From Candidatus Cloacimonadota bacterium (GTDB lineage Bacteria > Cloacimonadota > Cloacimonadia > Cloacimonadales > TCS61): a DNA stretch of 11,649 bases. The translations under genes and the position numbers were made by a program. A model generated the notes under the pieces. That model saw nothing but the letters and a program-made list of their open reading frames with translations, ran no database searches and was not told where the DNA came from. This document shows positions 5,392-11,649 of the stretch, piece after piece. The DNA is taken from positions 1-11,649 of the forward strand of contig JACNIV010000328.1 of NCBI GenBank assembly GCA_014382915.1, in the 5' to 3' direction. Within the stretch, counting starts at the first letter, position 1. Each line of letters opens with the position of its first letter.

Positions 5392-6729
5392 ATGAATAAT
5401 TACGAAAAATTATGGGGCGGAGTTTTAGATACGTTAAGAGAAAACATCAGTGAACAAGGTTTTAATACATGGTTTAATGAAACTCATCTTATTGATATTG
5501 ATAATAACCTCCTCTCGGTAAAAGTCCCAACGCAGTTCATTGCAGATTATTTAAATAAAAATTACAGTGAACTTATTTGTGAAATATGTTTTAATCTCTA
5601 TAAATCAAAATATCACATTAAATTTGCCAGTTCGCTTCCAGTAATTAAACAAACTAATTATGATAATGTGGAGAATATCAGACCAATCCCCAGTTATCAG
5701 ACTAAATTAAACATGAATTATAATTTCAATGAATTTGTTATTGGTGCTAATAATAAATTTGCGCATTCAGCTTCCCTGGCTGTTGCTGAATCTCCCGGAA
5801 CTACATATAATCCACTTTTTCTTTATGGTGAATCTGGTATGGGAAAGACGCACCTTATGCAGGCTGTAGGAAATTTTGTAGTAAATGAACTCGTTGATAA
5901 AAAAGTAATGTATATAACCACCGAAGAATTTACCAATGAAATGATAAACGCAATTAGAACTAACGCCATGTCCAATTTCAGGAATAAATTCAGGAATTTT
6001 GATGTTCTTTTGATCGATGATATTCATTTTCTTTCCAGAAAAGAAGGAACACAGGAGGAGTTCTTTCATACTTTTAATTCTTTATATGAAAAGAAAAAAC
6101 AAATCGTCCTTACCAGCGATCGTCCACCTAAGGATATTCCCGACCTTGAACAGAGACTTGTCACCAGATTCGAGTGGGGATTGTTAGCTGATATGAAAAG
6201 CCCCGATTTTGAAACCCGTGTTGCCATCTTGAAGAAAAAAGCCGATTTTGAAAATATAAATCTTAAAGGAGAAGTACTGGAATTTATCGCTGAACATATT
6301 TACAGTAACGTAAGAGCTCTGGAAGGATCTCTTATCAGGATACTTGCCTACGCTTCATATAATAATCTGGATACCGAAAATATTACTGTCGATATGGCAG
6401 GTGAAATACTGGTCGATATGATTTCCGATAAAGTTCAGGAGGTAAACCTGGAAACAATAATGGAAAAAGTGTGCGAAGCATACAATATAACCCAGAGTCA
6501 GATTTTTGATAAAACCCGTAAAAAACATATTGTTTTTCCCAGGCAGATCGCAATGTACCTTTCAAATTTACTAATACCACAACTTTCCCTGAAGGATATT
6601 GCGCAATATTACAAAAGAAAAGATCATACTACTGTTCTTCATGCCAAGAGAACTATAGAAGAACAATTCAAGAACGAGCGTGACCTCCGCATCCAGATAG
6701 AACGCTTGATTAAAGAAATAAAAAAGTAG
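5392..6729 (+). CDS. dnaA: Chromosomal replication initiator DnaA
   Basis: Binds DnaA boxes at oriC, opens the duplex and loads the replicative helicase. The ATG at 5392 (MNNYEKLWGG) is chosen because AAAGGA precedes it at 7 nt and the N-terminus then matches the family; a TTG 27 nt upstream is in frame but unsupported. The product has 445 residues, a usual length. Domain I is at about 1-80 (FNTWF at 24-28), with a very short linker (about 81-105). Domain III has Walker A GESGMGKTH (146-154), Walker B LLIDDIHF (206-213), sensor 1 LTSDRPP (240-246), the arginine-finger region EQRLVTRFEWGL (253-264) and sensor 2 in NVRALEGSLIRI (306-317). Domain IV ends with the DNA-binding signature KDHTTVLHA (410-418). 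The gene is flanked by DnaA-box clusters on both sides. The next gene is not dnaN but a lipoprotein gene 242 nt downstream. Confidence 0.97.
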   Translation: MNNYEKLWGGVLDTLRENISEQGFNTWFNETHLIDIDNNLLSVKVPTQFIADYLNKNYSELICEICFNLYKSKYHIKFASSLPVIKQTNYDNVENIRPIPSYQTKLNMNYNFNEFVIGANNKFAHSASLAVAESPGTTYNPLFLYGESGMGKTHLMQAVGNFVVNELVDKKVMYITTEEFTNEMINAIRTNAMSNFRNKFRNFDVLLIDDIHFLSRKEGTQEEFFHTFNSLYEKKKQIVLTSDRPPKDIPDLEQRLVTRFEWGLLADMKSPDFETRVAILKKKADFENINLKGEVLEFIAEHIYSNVRALEGSLIRILAYASYNNLDTENITVDMAGEILVDMISDKVQEVNLETIMEKVCEAYNITQSQIFDKTRKKHIVFPRQIAMYLSNLLIPQLSLKDIAQYYKRKDHTTVLHAKRTIEEQFKNERDLRIQIERLIKEIKK

Positions 6730-6737
6730 TTGTACAC

Positions 6738-6851
6738 TTATCCACGTGCTATGAAGTTAATGAATGTTTATAAGTTACTGGTTGAAAAGCTAAAAAAGAA
6801 AAATGTGAATAACATTAGAAATATGAACAGGCAATCCACATTTTATCTACA
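6738..6851. other. Downstream half of oriC: degenerate DnaA boxes after dnaA
   Basis: Within the 242-nt gap after dnaA, one-mismatch DnaA boxes occur at 6738-6746 (+, TTATCCACG), 6804-6812 (-, TGTGAATAA) and 6843-6851 (+, TTATCTACA). A two-mismatch form occurs at 6832-6840 (CAATCCACA). None is perfect, unlike the upstream cluster, so these would be lower-affinity sites. A second box cluster on the other side of dnaA, next to an AT-rich stretch, is the bipartite origin layout known in Bacillus and Helicobacter. A frame open from 6730 to 6939 has no ribosome binding site or recognisable content and is not treated as a gene. Confidence 0.6.
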
Positions 6852-6916
6852 TTCGAACAACATCTGTAATTCTTTGAAAAGGAACAAATTACAGTTACCG
6901 TATTCGAGTTATAATC

Positions 6917-6960
6917 ATATGCACAATGACTACTATTAATACTAATTTTTAAAATAAAAT
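6917..6960 (+). other. Possible DnaA-trio element and unwinding region
   Basis: A degenerate DnaA box (ATATGCACA, 6917-6925, two mismatches) is followed 4 nt later by triplets CTA CTA TTA ATA CTA (6930-6944), then ATTTTTAAAATAAAAT. Read 3' to 5' on the other strand, the triplets are GAT GAT AAT TAT GAT. This is the pattern of DnaA-trios, where DnaA spreads onto single-stranded DNA next to a DnaA box. The order box, trios, AT tract, running away from dnaA, is the Bacillus order as I recall it. The GC-rich spacer typical of Bacillus is lacking. The AT tract runs up to the ribosome binding site of the next gene. Confidence 0.5.
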
Positions 6961-6971
6961 AAGGAGAATAA

Positions 6972-8252
6972 ATGATAAGGAAATTTAGAATCACAGGATT
7001 TTTTCTGATAGCTGTTCTCATAATTATGGGATGTACAAATAAAACCAACCTGGTGGGAACAGGTGGTAATGAAGGACCTGAACCAGAATCAGTTACAATA
7101 GGCAGTGAATGCTTTTCTTCAATTTTAAGCTTCGAGGATAGTTTGAAAAACTTTAATACCGACCGAACAGTAATAGGTAATTATGATAAATACGATACTG
7201 CAAATCAGGCAGTTACTCTCATTAAATTCACTTCACTTCCGGATTCATTTTATGCTATCGAAAATGCCAATCTTATTCTGAGTATTAAAAATAAACATAA
7301 TTTTGATAATATTGATAACACTACTTTAAAAATAGGCAGGATCATTAGTGAGAACTGGTATGAAAGTACTGCTCTCTGGAAAGAATCCACCGATTCTACC
7401 GGTTGGTCTGGAAATGAATTCTCTCTATTTGATGGAGAGGATTTTGAATTGATTCCCAACCTGGAAATAACCCTGGAAGAAGATTCACTGGTCATCGATA
7501 TTCCTGAATATCTGATAGAGAATTGGATAGATGCCGATTCATTAAATTTTGGACTGGCTTTTTATACACCGGATAGTGACTGCTTCCTGGAAATAAATTC
7601 TTCCGAAAACGGCAATGATGACCTTAAACCATTTATAACTTATGAATACCAGGAAACAGATATCGATACCTTTATTACTAATACAGTTTATGCCAGCCAT
7701 GATATTACGATCTTTTACACGGATGATGAATATGCCACTTTCACGGATCAACTGATACTTTCCGATATGCAGCCTATCAAAATGTTCATGAAGTTCGATA
7801 TTCCTGACTCTATCTTTATACCTGTAGAAATTGAAGATCCTGATTTGTACATGCAAAGATTAACCATTAACAAAGCAGAACTGATATTACATAACAGCGG
7901 AATTAATCAATATCCTATCTACGGTACTATCTACATCGATCCGTTCATTGTAATCACAGATACTGTTGATTTGAATTACACTGATCCGTATTCACCGTTC
8001 ATGACATCCGATGATTATGAGGATCTTTATATAGGCAGCTCTTCCGACAGCCTGGGAACAGAAGAATTTGCCGTTGATATCACGAAAATACTTCAAAAAC
8101 TTACAGCTGGAGAATATGAAAATTATGGTATTATGTTAAAATCTATTTATGAATGCAGGGATTTTATACATCTGGAATTTGAAACTGAATTAGAAGAAAA
8201 TAAACCGGAAATAAGAATAATATTTACACCACCCTTCGATTTTGAAGAGTAG
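6972..8252 (+). CDS. Secreted lipoprotein with two DNRLRE-like beta domains
   Basis: The protein has 426 residues, with AAGGAG (6961-6966) 5 nt before the ATG. The N-terminus is a lipoprotein signal: RK near the start, a hydrophobic run, then IMGC with C21 as the lipidation site. After a short Gly/Pro/Glu linker the mature part is acidic and appears to be duplicated. The first half has ENWYESTALW (127-136), VDIPEYLIENWI (about 174-186) and LNFGLAFYT (191-199), ending near PFITYEY. The second half has VDITKILQKL (368-377) and YENYGIMLKS (382-391), ending near PEIRIIFT. The pattern VDITxxLxxW...NxGxxL is that of DNRLRE-type domains, beta sandwiches found in cell-surface proteins; this family call is by eye. 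Role unknown. It opens a run of six close genes, 16 nt before the parvulin-like lipoprotein gene, so it may be a client of the chaperones that follow. Confidence 0.72.
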   Translation: MIRKFRITGFFLIAVLIIMGCTNKTNLVGTGGNEGPEPESVTIGSECFSSILSFEDSLKNFNTDRTVIGNYDKYDTANQAVTLIKFTSLPDSFYAIENANLILSIKNKHNFDNIDNTTLKIGRIISENWYESTALWKESTDSTGWSGNEFSLFDGEDFELIPNLEITLEEDSLVIDIPEYLIENWIDADSLNFGLAFYTPDSDCFLEINSSENGNDDLKPFITYEYQETDIDTFITNTVYASHDITIFYTDDEYATFTDQLILSDMQPIKMFMKFDIPDSIFIPVEIEDPDLYMQRLTINKAELILHNSGINQYPIYGTIYIDPFIVITDTVDLNYTDPYSPFMTSDDYEDLYIGSSSDSLGTEEFAVDITKILQKLTAGEYENYGIMLKSIYECRDFIHLEFETELEENKPEIRIIFTPPFDFEE

Positions 8253-8268
8253 CTAAGAGGTAATTATA

Positions 8269-9060
8269 ATGAAGAAATTTTGGATATTGCTAATTCCTAT
8301 CTTATTGCTTTCCTGTATTCAACAGAAAGATGAAGGCAGCATCGCTCAGGTAAATGAAGATAAACTCACAATAGAAGAATTAAAAGCAAATTTCAGTGAT
8401 GATGAATGGGAAAATCTTACAAATGAAGAAAAAAATGAATTTGTACAGGATTGGATACAGTTAACTCTGCTATCACAGGAAGCTGATAGACTTGGTATTT
8501 CCGAGCTTCCACGAATAAAATCAAGAATTGAAACAGCTGAAAAATCAGTAAAATCTAATACTCTAATAGCACAGAAATTATCCGAGATCGAGATATCGGA
8601 AGACGATCTTTTCAATTATTATAAACTTCACAAAAGTAAATTTCAGGAAAGTCACGAAGAATATAAAATACAGAGGATATTTATTACTGATGAATCAAAG
8701 CTCGGTGAGATTAGAGATGAAATTAAGAATAGTTCGTTTGCTGAAGCAGCAAAAAAATATTCTGAAGAAAGTGACGGTAAAAATGGTGGCTATGTAGGAT
8801 TTATTTCCCAAAAAACTGTAAATAAAGATATCTGGAATGCCTTAAAATCACTTCAGAAACATAGATACAAAACTGTTGAAACCAACCAGGGATATTACAT
8901 TTTAAGATATTACGATACACGCATTGTTTATGAAGAGAAAACCTTTCTTGAAGTTTCCAATTCGATAAGGAAAGTTGTTTTGGAAAACAGAAAAGATGAA
9001 ATATTTAACAACTTGATCGAAGAACTAAAAAAGAAATCTGAAATTTCAATTTCAATTTAA
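8269..9060 (+). CDS. Parvulin-type peptidyl-prolyl isomerase lipoprotein (PpiC/PrsA-like)
   Basis: The protein has 263 residues; AAGAGG (8255-8260) lies 8 nt before the [19 protein letters not shown] is a lipoprotein signal with C16 as the lipidation site, so the protein is anchored to a membrane in the periplasm. A SurA-like helical N-terminal region (about 27-125) is followed by a parvulin-like domain: [10 protein letters not shown], then [20 protein letters not shown] and [13 protein letters not shown]. The usual FxxAxxxLxxGExSxxVxTxxGxHII core is only partly kept (no His in the final block), so it may act as a holdase more than an isomerase. The C-terminus returns to a helical segment, as in SurA/PrsA chaperones. 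It lies 14 nt upstream of surA in the same run of genes; the two were probably duplicated and then diverged. Confidence 0.82.
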   Translation: MKKFWILLIPILLLSCIQQKDEGSIAQVNEDKLTIEELKANFSDDEWENLTNEEKNEFVQDWIQLTLLSQEADRLGISELPRIKSRIETAEKSVKSNTLIAQKLSEIEISEDDLFNYYKLHKSKFQESHEEYKIQRIFITDESKLGEIRDEIKNSSFAEAAKKYSEESDGKNGGYVGFISQKTVNKDIWNALKSLQKHRYKTVETNQGYYILRYYDTRIVYEEKTFLEVSNSIRKVVLENRKDEIFNNLIEELKKKSEISISI

Positions 9061-9074
9061 AACAGGAGAAGAAA

Positions 9075-10337
9075 ATGAGAAGAATTGTTTCAATTATAAT
9101 TCTGCTAACTTGTATCTCTATGCTAAGAGCAGAGATAGTGGACAAAATAATAGCAAAAGCTGGAAGAGAGATAATCCTGCAGAGTGATCTTGATAAAAGA
9201 CTTCAGCAGCTGCAAGCCGCAGGTATGCTAAACCAGGAAATCACAACTTTAGATATTTTGAATGATATGATAGAATCTGAACTGATCCTGCAAAAAGCTA
9301 AACAGGAAAAATATGAGGTGGATGAAGACAATATAAGAAACATGGCAGGAGAACAGATCAAGCAGATTGCTTCTCAGTTCTCAACTGAATTTGAATTCAA
9401 ACAAGAACTAAAAAAAGCAGGTCTTACCGTTCCCGATCTGAAAGATTATTATATTGAGATAATTACAGAACAGAACCTGAAGGAATTGATAATCAAGAAT
9501 GAGATAAAGAACAAGATACATATTACCGAAGTAGAAGTTGAAGATTATTATAATGAGCATAAAGACGAAATCCCCACCAGCCCGGCAATGGATCAAATCG
9601 GCATGATTGTGCGCTCTATCAAAGCTGGTAAAGAAACAAAAAACAAAGCTCTGGTTGAGATCAACAAACTTCGTGATAAACTTATTGAAGGCACAGAGTT
9701 TGCCGAACTGGCCAAAGAATACAGCGATTGTCCTTCCAAAGCTAATGGTGGTAACCTGGGGTTCTTTGGCAAAGGTACAATGGTGAAACCTTTTGAAGAT
9801 GCCGCTTTTGGACTTATGCCCGGTGAGATCAGCGAAGTAGTGGAAACACAATTCGGCTATCATATAATTAAGGTTGATGAAATTAAAGAAGATGAGGTTA
9901 AAGCCAGCCATATCCTGAAAAAAATTGAGCCAACAGAAGAAGATATTCAGGCAGAAATACAGCTGATAGAAAACATACTGGTAAAAATGGAAAATGGCGA
10001 AGATTTCAACGAACTGGCAAAAACCTATTCCGAAGATGATTCTACAGCCGTTAAAGGTGGAATTATCGGTGAGTTTGTTAAAGAAGAGTATCCCGAACTT
10101 TTCAAAGAAAAATTAGAGAATATCGATTACGGAGGACATACATCTTTAATACGGGAAGGGGATAATTTGTATATTTTTGCAAAGCTTAAATTGATTCCTG
10201 AAAAAGAGTACCGTTATGACGAGATCTATGACCGATTAAGAGAACTTGTAATTAACCAGAAAGAGATAGAGCTTTATGAAAAGTGGATCACAGCATTGAT
10301 ACAGGAAAGTTACGTGGAAATCCTGTTGGAAGATTAG
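9075..10337 (+). CDS. surA: Periplasmic chaperone/peptidyl-prolyl isomerase SurA
   Basis: The protein has 420 residues; AGGAG (9064-9068) lies 6 nt before the ATG. A cleavable signal peptide ends LRA (17-19). The mature protein begins [20 protein letters not shown], close to the SurA consensus for this position. The helical chaperone region spans about 20-165. The first parvulin domain (about 168-268) is well kept: [43 protein letters not shown]. The second (about 275-372, starting [10 protein letters not shown]) keeps [18 protein letters not shown] and GGIIGEF but lacks the FxxAxxxL and GxHII blocks, so it is probably not catalytic. In diderms SurA escorts outer-membrane proteins to the BAM complex. 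It is followed 6 nt later by pgpA. It could be named PrsA or PpiD-like in some schemes, but the signal peptide and two-domain layout favour SurA. Confidence 0.9.
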   Translation: MRRIVSIIILLTCISMLRAEIVDKIIAKAGREIILQSDLDKRLQQLQAAGMLNQEITTLDILNDMIESELILQKAKQEKYEVDEDNIRNMAGEQIKQIASQFSTEFEFKQELKKAGLTVPDLKDYYIEIITEQNLKELIIKNEIKNKIHITEVEVEDYYNEHKDEIPTSPAMDQIGMIVRSIKAGKETKNKALVEINKLRDKLIEGTEFAELAKEYSDCPSKANGGNLGFFGKGTMVKPFEDAAFGLMPGEISEVVETQFGYHIIKVDEIKEDEVKASHILKKIEPTEEDIQAEIQLIENILVKMENGEDFNELAKTYSEDDSTAVKGGIIGEFVKEEYPELFKEKLENIDYGGHTSLIREGDNLYIFAKLKLIPEKEYRYDEIYDRLRELVINQKEIELYEKWITALIQESYVEILLED

Positions 10338-10343
10338 TAATTA

Positions 10344-10817
10344 ATGAATTTACCTGTTATAATTTCCACCCTTTTTGGAGCAGGATATTTCCCTAAAGCT
10401 TCAGGCACAGCCGGCACACTGATTGCAACTTTGGTTTATTTACTATTGCCGCCAAAACTTTTTGGCAGCCTGGAAAATAATATTATTTTCTTGATATGTG
10501 TTTTAACTTTAAGTTTGATCTCGGTTTTTTTTATCTCAAAGGCGGAAAAAAAACTCGGTCATGACAATAATAAAATAGTCTTGGATGAATTTCTGGGCTA
10601 TTTTATAGCTGTTGTTTTTCTGCCCAAAACAATTATAATAGCAGTTTTCGCTTTTATATTGTTTCGTTTTTTTGATATATCCAAACCGGAACCGGTTAAT
10701 ATTCTGCAAAAACTTCCCGCTGGTTGGGGAGTGATGGCAGATGACCTGATGGCTGGTGTTTACACAAATATCAGTTTACAGATATTAATAAGAGTTTTTC
10801 CCAAAATAATAAAATAA
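10344..10817 (+). CDS. pgpA: Phosphatidylglycerophosphatase A
   Basis: Removes the phosphate of phosphatidylglycerophosphate to give phosphatidylglycerol at the inner membrane. The protein has 157 residues, usual for PgpA. Family blocks are present in order: GAGYFPKASGTAGT (12-25), NKIVLDEFLGY (75-86), FRFFDISKPEPV (107-118) and GWGVMADDLMAGVYTN (127-142), with the acidic metal-binding residues in place (VLDE, FDISKP, ADD). Four hydrophobic segments lie between the blocks. It starts 6 nt after the surA stop with only a weak GGAAG upstream, suggesting coupling to surA translation. Grouping with SurA and YajC fits a general envelope-building transcript. Confidence 0.93.
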   Translation: MNLPVIISTLFGAGYFPKASGTAGTLIATLVYLLLPPKLFGSLENNIIFLICVLTLSLISVFFISKAEKKLGHDNNKIVLDEFLGYFIAVVFLPKTIIIAVFAFILFRFFDISKPEPVNILQKLPAGWGVMADDLMAGVYTNISLQILIRVFPKIIK

Positions 10818-10830
10818 TAAGGAGACATTT

Positions 10831-11172
10831 ATGTTTAATGTTTTAATGCAGGCAGGCACACAAACAGCAGGTGGAGCACCACAATCAAATATTTTTGCAC
10901 AGTTATTCCCATTTATTCTTATGTTTGGTATTCTTTATTTACTCATCATCCGTCCCCAGCGTAAACGCCAGAGAGAAACACAAAACATGCTGGTAAACCT
11001 GAAAGTAAATGATGTAGTGGTAACGAATGGAGGCATCATCGGTAAGATCATAAATATTAAAAAAGAGAAAAATATCGTGGTTTTGAGAGTAGATGAGACA
11101 AGCAAAACAAAAATCGAATTCCAGAAAAACGCTATTGTAGGAATTATCAAGGATGAAGAGAAAAAAGCCTGA
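10831..11172 (+). CDS. yajC: Sec translocon accessory protein YajC
   Basis: A small inner-membrane partner of SecDF in protein export. The protein has 113 residues, usual for the family; GGAGA (10821-10825) lies 5 nt before the ATG. A short N-terminal region (MQAGTQTAGGAPQ) is followed by one membrane segment (about 21-40) ending in the hallmark IIRPQRKRQRE. A soluble KOW-like beta domain follows: LKVNDVVVTNGGIIGKI, then VVLRVDETSKTKIEFQKNAIVGII. secD and secF, its frequent neighbours, are not in the window; the next gene, def, overlaps it by 20 nt. Confidence 0.95.
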   Translation: MFNVLMQAGTQTAGGAPQSNIFAQLFPFILMFGILYLLIIRPQRKRQRETQNMLVNLKVNDVVVTNGGIIGKIINIKKEKNIVVLRVDETSKTKIEFQKNAIVGIIKDEEKKA

Positions 11173-11649
11173 TCTTCTTCCCATCAGGATATACGGTGAT
11201 AAAACACTACGGAAGATTGCAGAACCTGTTGCAGAGATCACACCCGAAATAGAGGATTTTATTAATGATCTGGTTCACACAATGTATGAAAAAGACGGTG
11301 TAGGCTTGGCAGCACCGCAGGTAGGAAGATCGCTTCGTATCTTTGTGGTCGATCCTTTCTGGTTCAGAGAAGGTGGGGAAAAGAACCCTAAAGTGCTTGT
11401 TAATCCTGAGTTTCTTGAATTTGAAGGTCAAATTGAATTGGAAGAGGGCTGCTTGAGTTTGCCGGAAATTTATGAAAAAGTGATGCGTGCCCGAAAGGTC
11501 ATCATCAAAGGTCTGAACGAAAATGGTGAGAAAGTTCATTATGAAACTGAGGGTCTTTTTGCTCGGGCAGTGCAGCATGAAAACGACCATCTGGACGGAA
11601 TTCTATTCACTGACAAAGTTCCCAAATTGAAGAAAATTCTATTAAGAAA
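11153..11649 (+). CDS. def: Peptide deformylase, cut by the window end
   Basis: Removes the formyl group from the N-terminal methionine of new proteins; a metal enzyme of the cytoplasm. It starts at ATG 11153, inside yajC in another frame (20-nt overlap), with AGGA (11139-11142) 10 nt upstream, so translation is probably coupled. 165 codons are present with no stop. The start MKRKKPDLLPIRIYGDKTLR is typical. All three motifs are intact: GVGLAAPQVG (motif 1), EEGCLSLP (motif 2, metal-binding Cys) and QHENDHLDG (motif 3, HExxH form HENDH). Deformylases have about 165-190 residues, so only a short tail is missing. The DPFWFREGG segment is compatible with a type 1 enzyme. Confidence 0.95.
   Translation, partial: MKRKKPDLLPIRIYGDKTLRKIAEPVAEITPEIEDFINDLVHTMYEKDGVGLAAPQVGRSLRIFVVDPFWFREGGEKNPKVLVNPEFLEFEGQIELEEGCLSLPEIYEKVMRARKVIIKGLNENGEKVHYETEGLFARAVQHENDHLDGILFTDKVPKLKKILLR

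Noticed and set aside
6730..6939. Open frame of 69 codons after dnaA
   Set aside because: No ribosome binding site, no recognisable content, and the region is better explained as origin DNA with DnaA boxes.
9408..9911. Open frame of 167 codons on the minus strand
   Set aside because: It is antisense to surA; composition follows from the codon use of surA.
1..11649. CRISPR array, tRNA or rRNA genes, insertion sequences
   Set aside because: No regularly spaced repeats, no tRNA cloverleaf or rRNA stretch that I could recognise, and no transposase or integrase reading frame.

Overview
The window looks like a chromosomal segment of an AT-rich, Gram-negative-type (diderm) bacterium, centred on a probable replication origin. 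Evidence for an outer membrane is a SurA-type periplasmic chaperone with a signal peptide, a second parvulin-like lipoprotein and a large secreted lipoprotein. The gene mix and low GC would suit a fermentative lineage such as Cloacimonadota, but that is a guess from style and no gene here proves it.

Layout. (1) 1-583, minus: 5' part of a glucokinase gene, cut by the window edge. (2) 584-1579: a foreign-looking insert holding one gene on the plus strand and ending in a well-formed integron attC site. The gene encodes a small protein with a HEPN-type RxxxxH motif, and its stop codon lies inside the attC site. The left end carries three spaced TTATGA motifs resembling an attI platform. No integrase gene is visible. 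(3) 4924 down to 1580, minus: tyrS, an M50 site-2-protease-like gene and glnA in one tight unit. A 40-nt palindrome sits just before the glnA ribosome binding site. (4) 4925-6971: dnaA flanked on both sides by DnaA-box clusters, a bipartite oriC layout. The downstream side ends in a run resembling DnaA-trios followed by an AT-rich stretch, just upstream of the next gene. (5) 6972-11649, plus: six tightly spaced genes for envelope and protein maturation: a duplicated-domain lipoprotein, a parvulin-like lipoprotein, surA, pgpA, yajC and def (cut by the window end).

On both sides of the dnaA region the housekeeping genes point outward (tyrS-M50-glnA to the left, dnaA to def to the right). This is the leading-strand orientation expected around an origin. 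The cassette gene is the exception: it runs toward the origin.

The most unusual material is the single integron-type cassette encoding a probable HEPN RNase about 3.5 kb from oriC without an integrase, the DnaA-trio-like element, and the strand-asymmetric palindrome before glnA. All family names are recognised from motifs by eye; no database search was possible.
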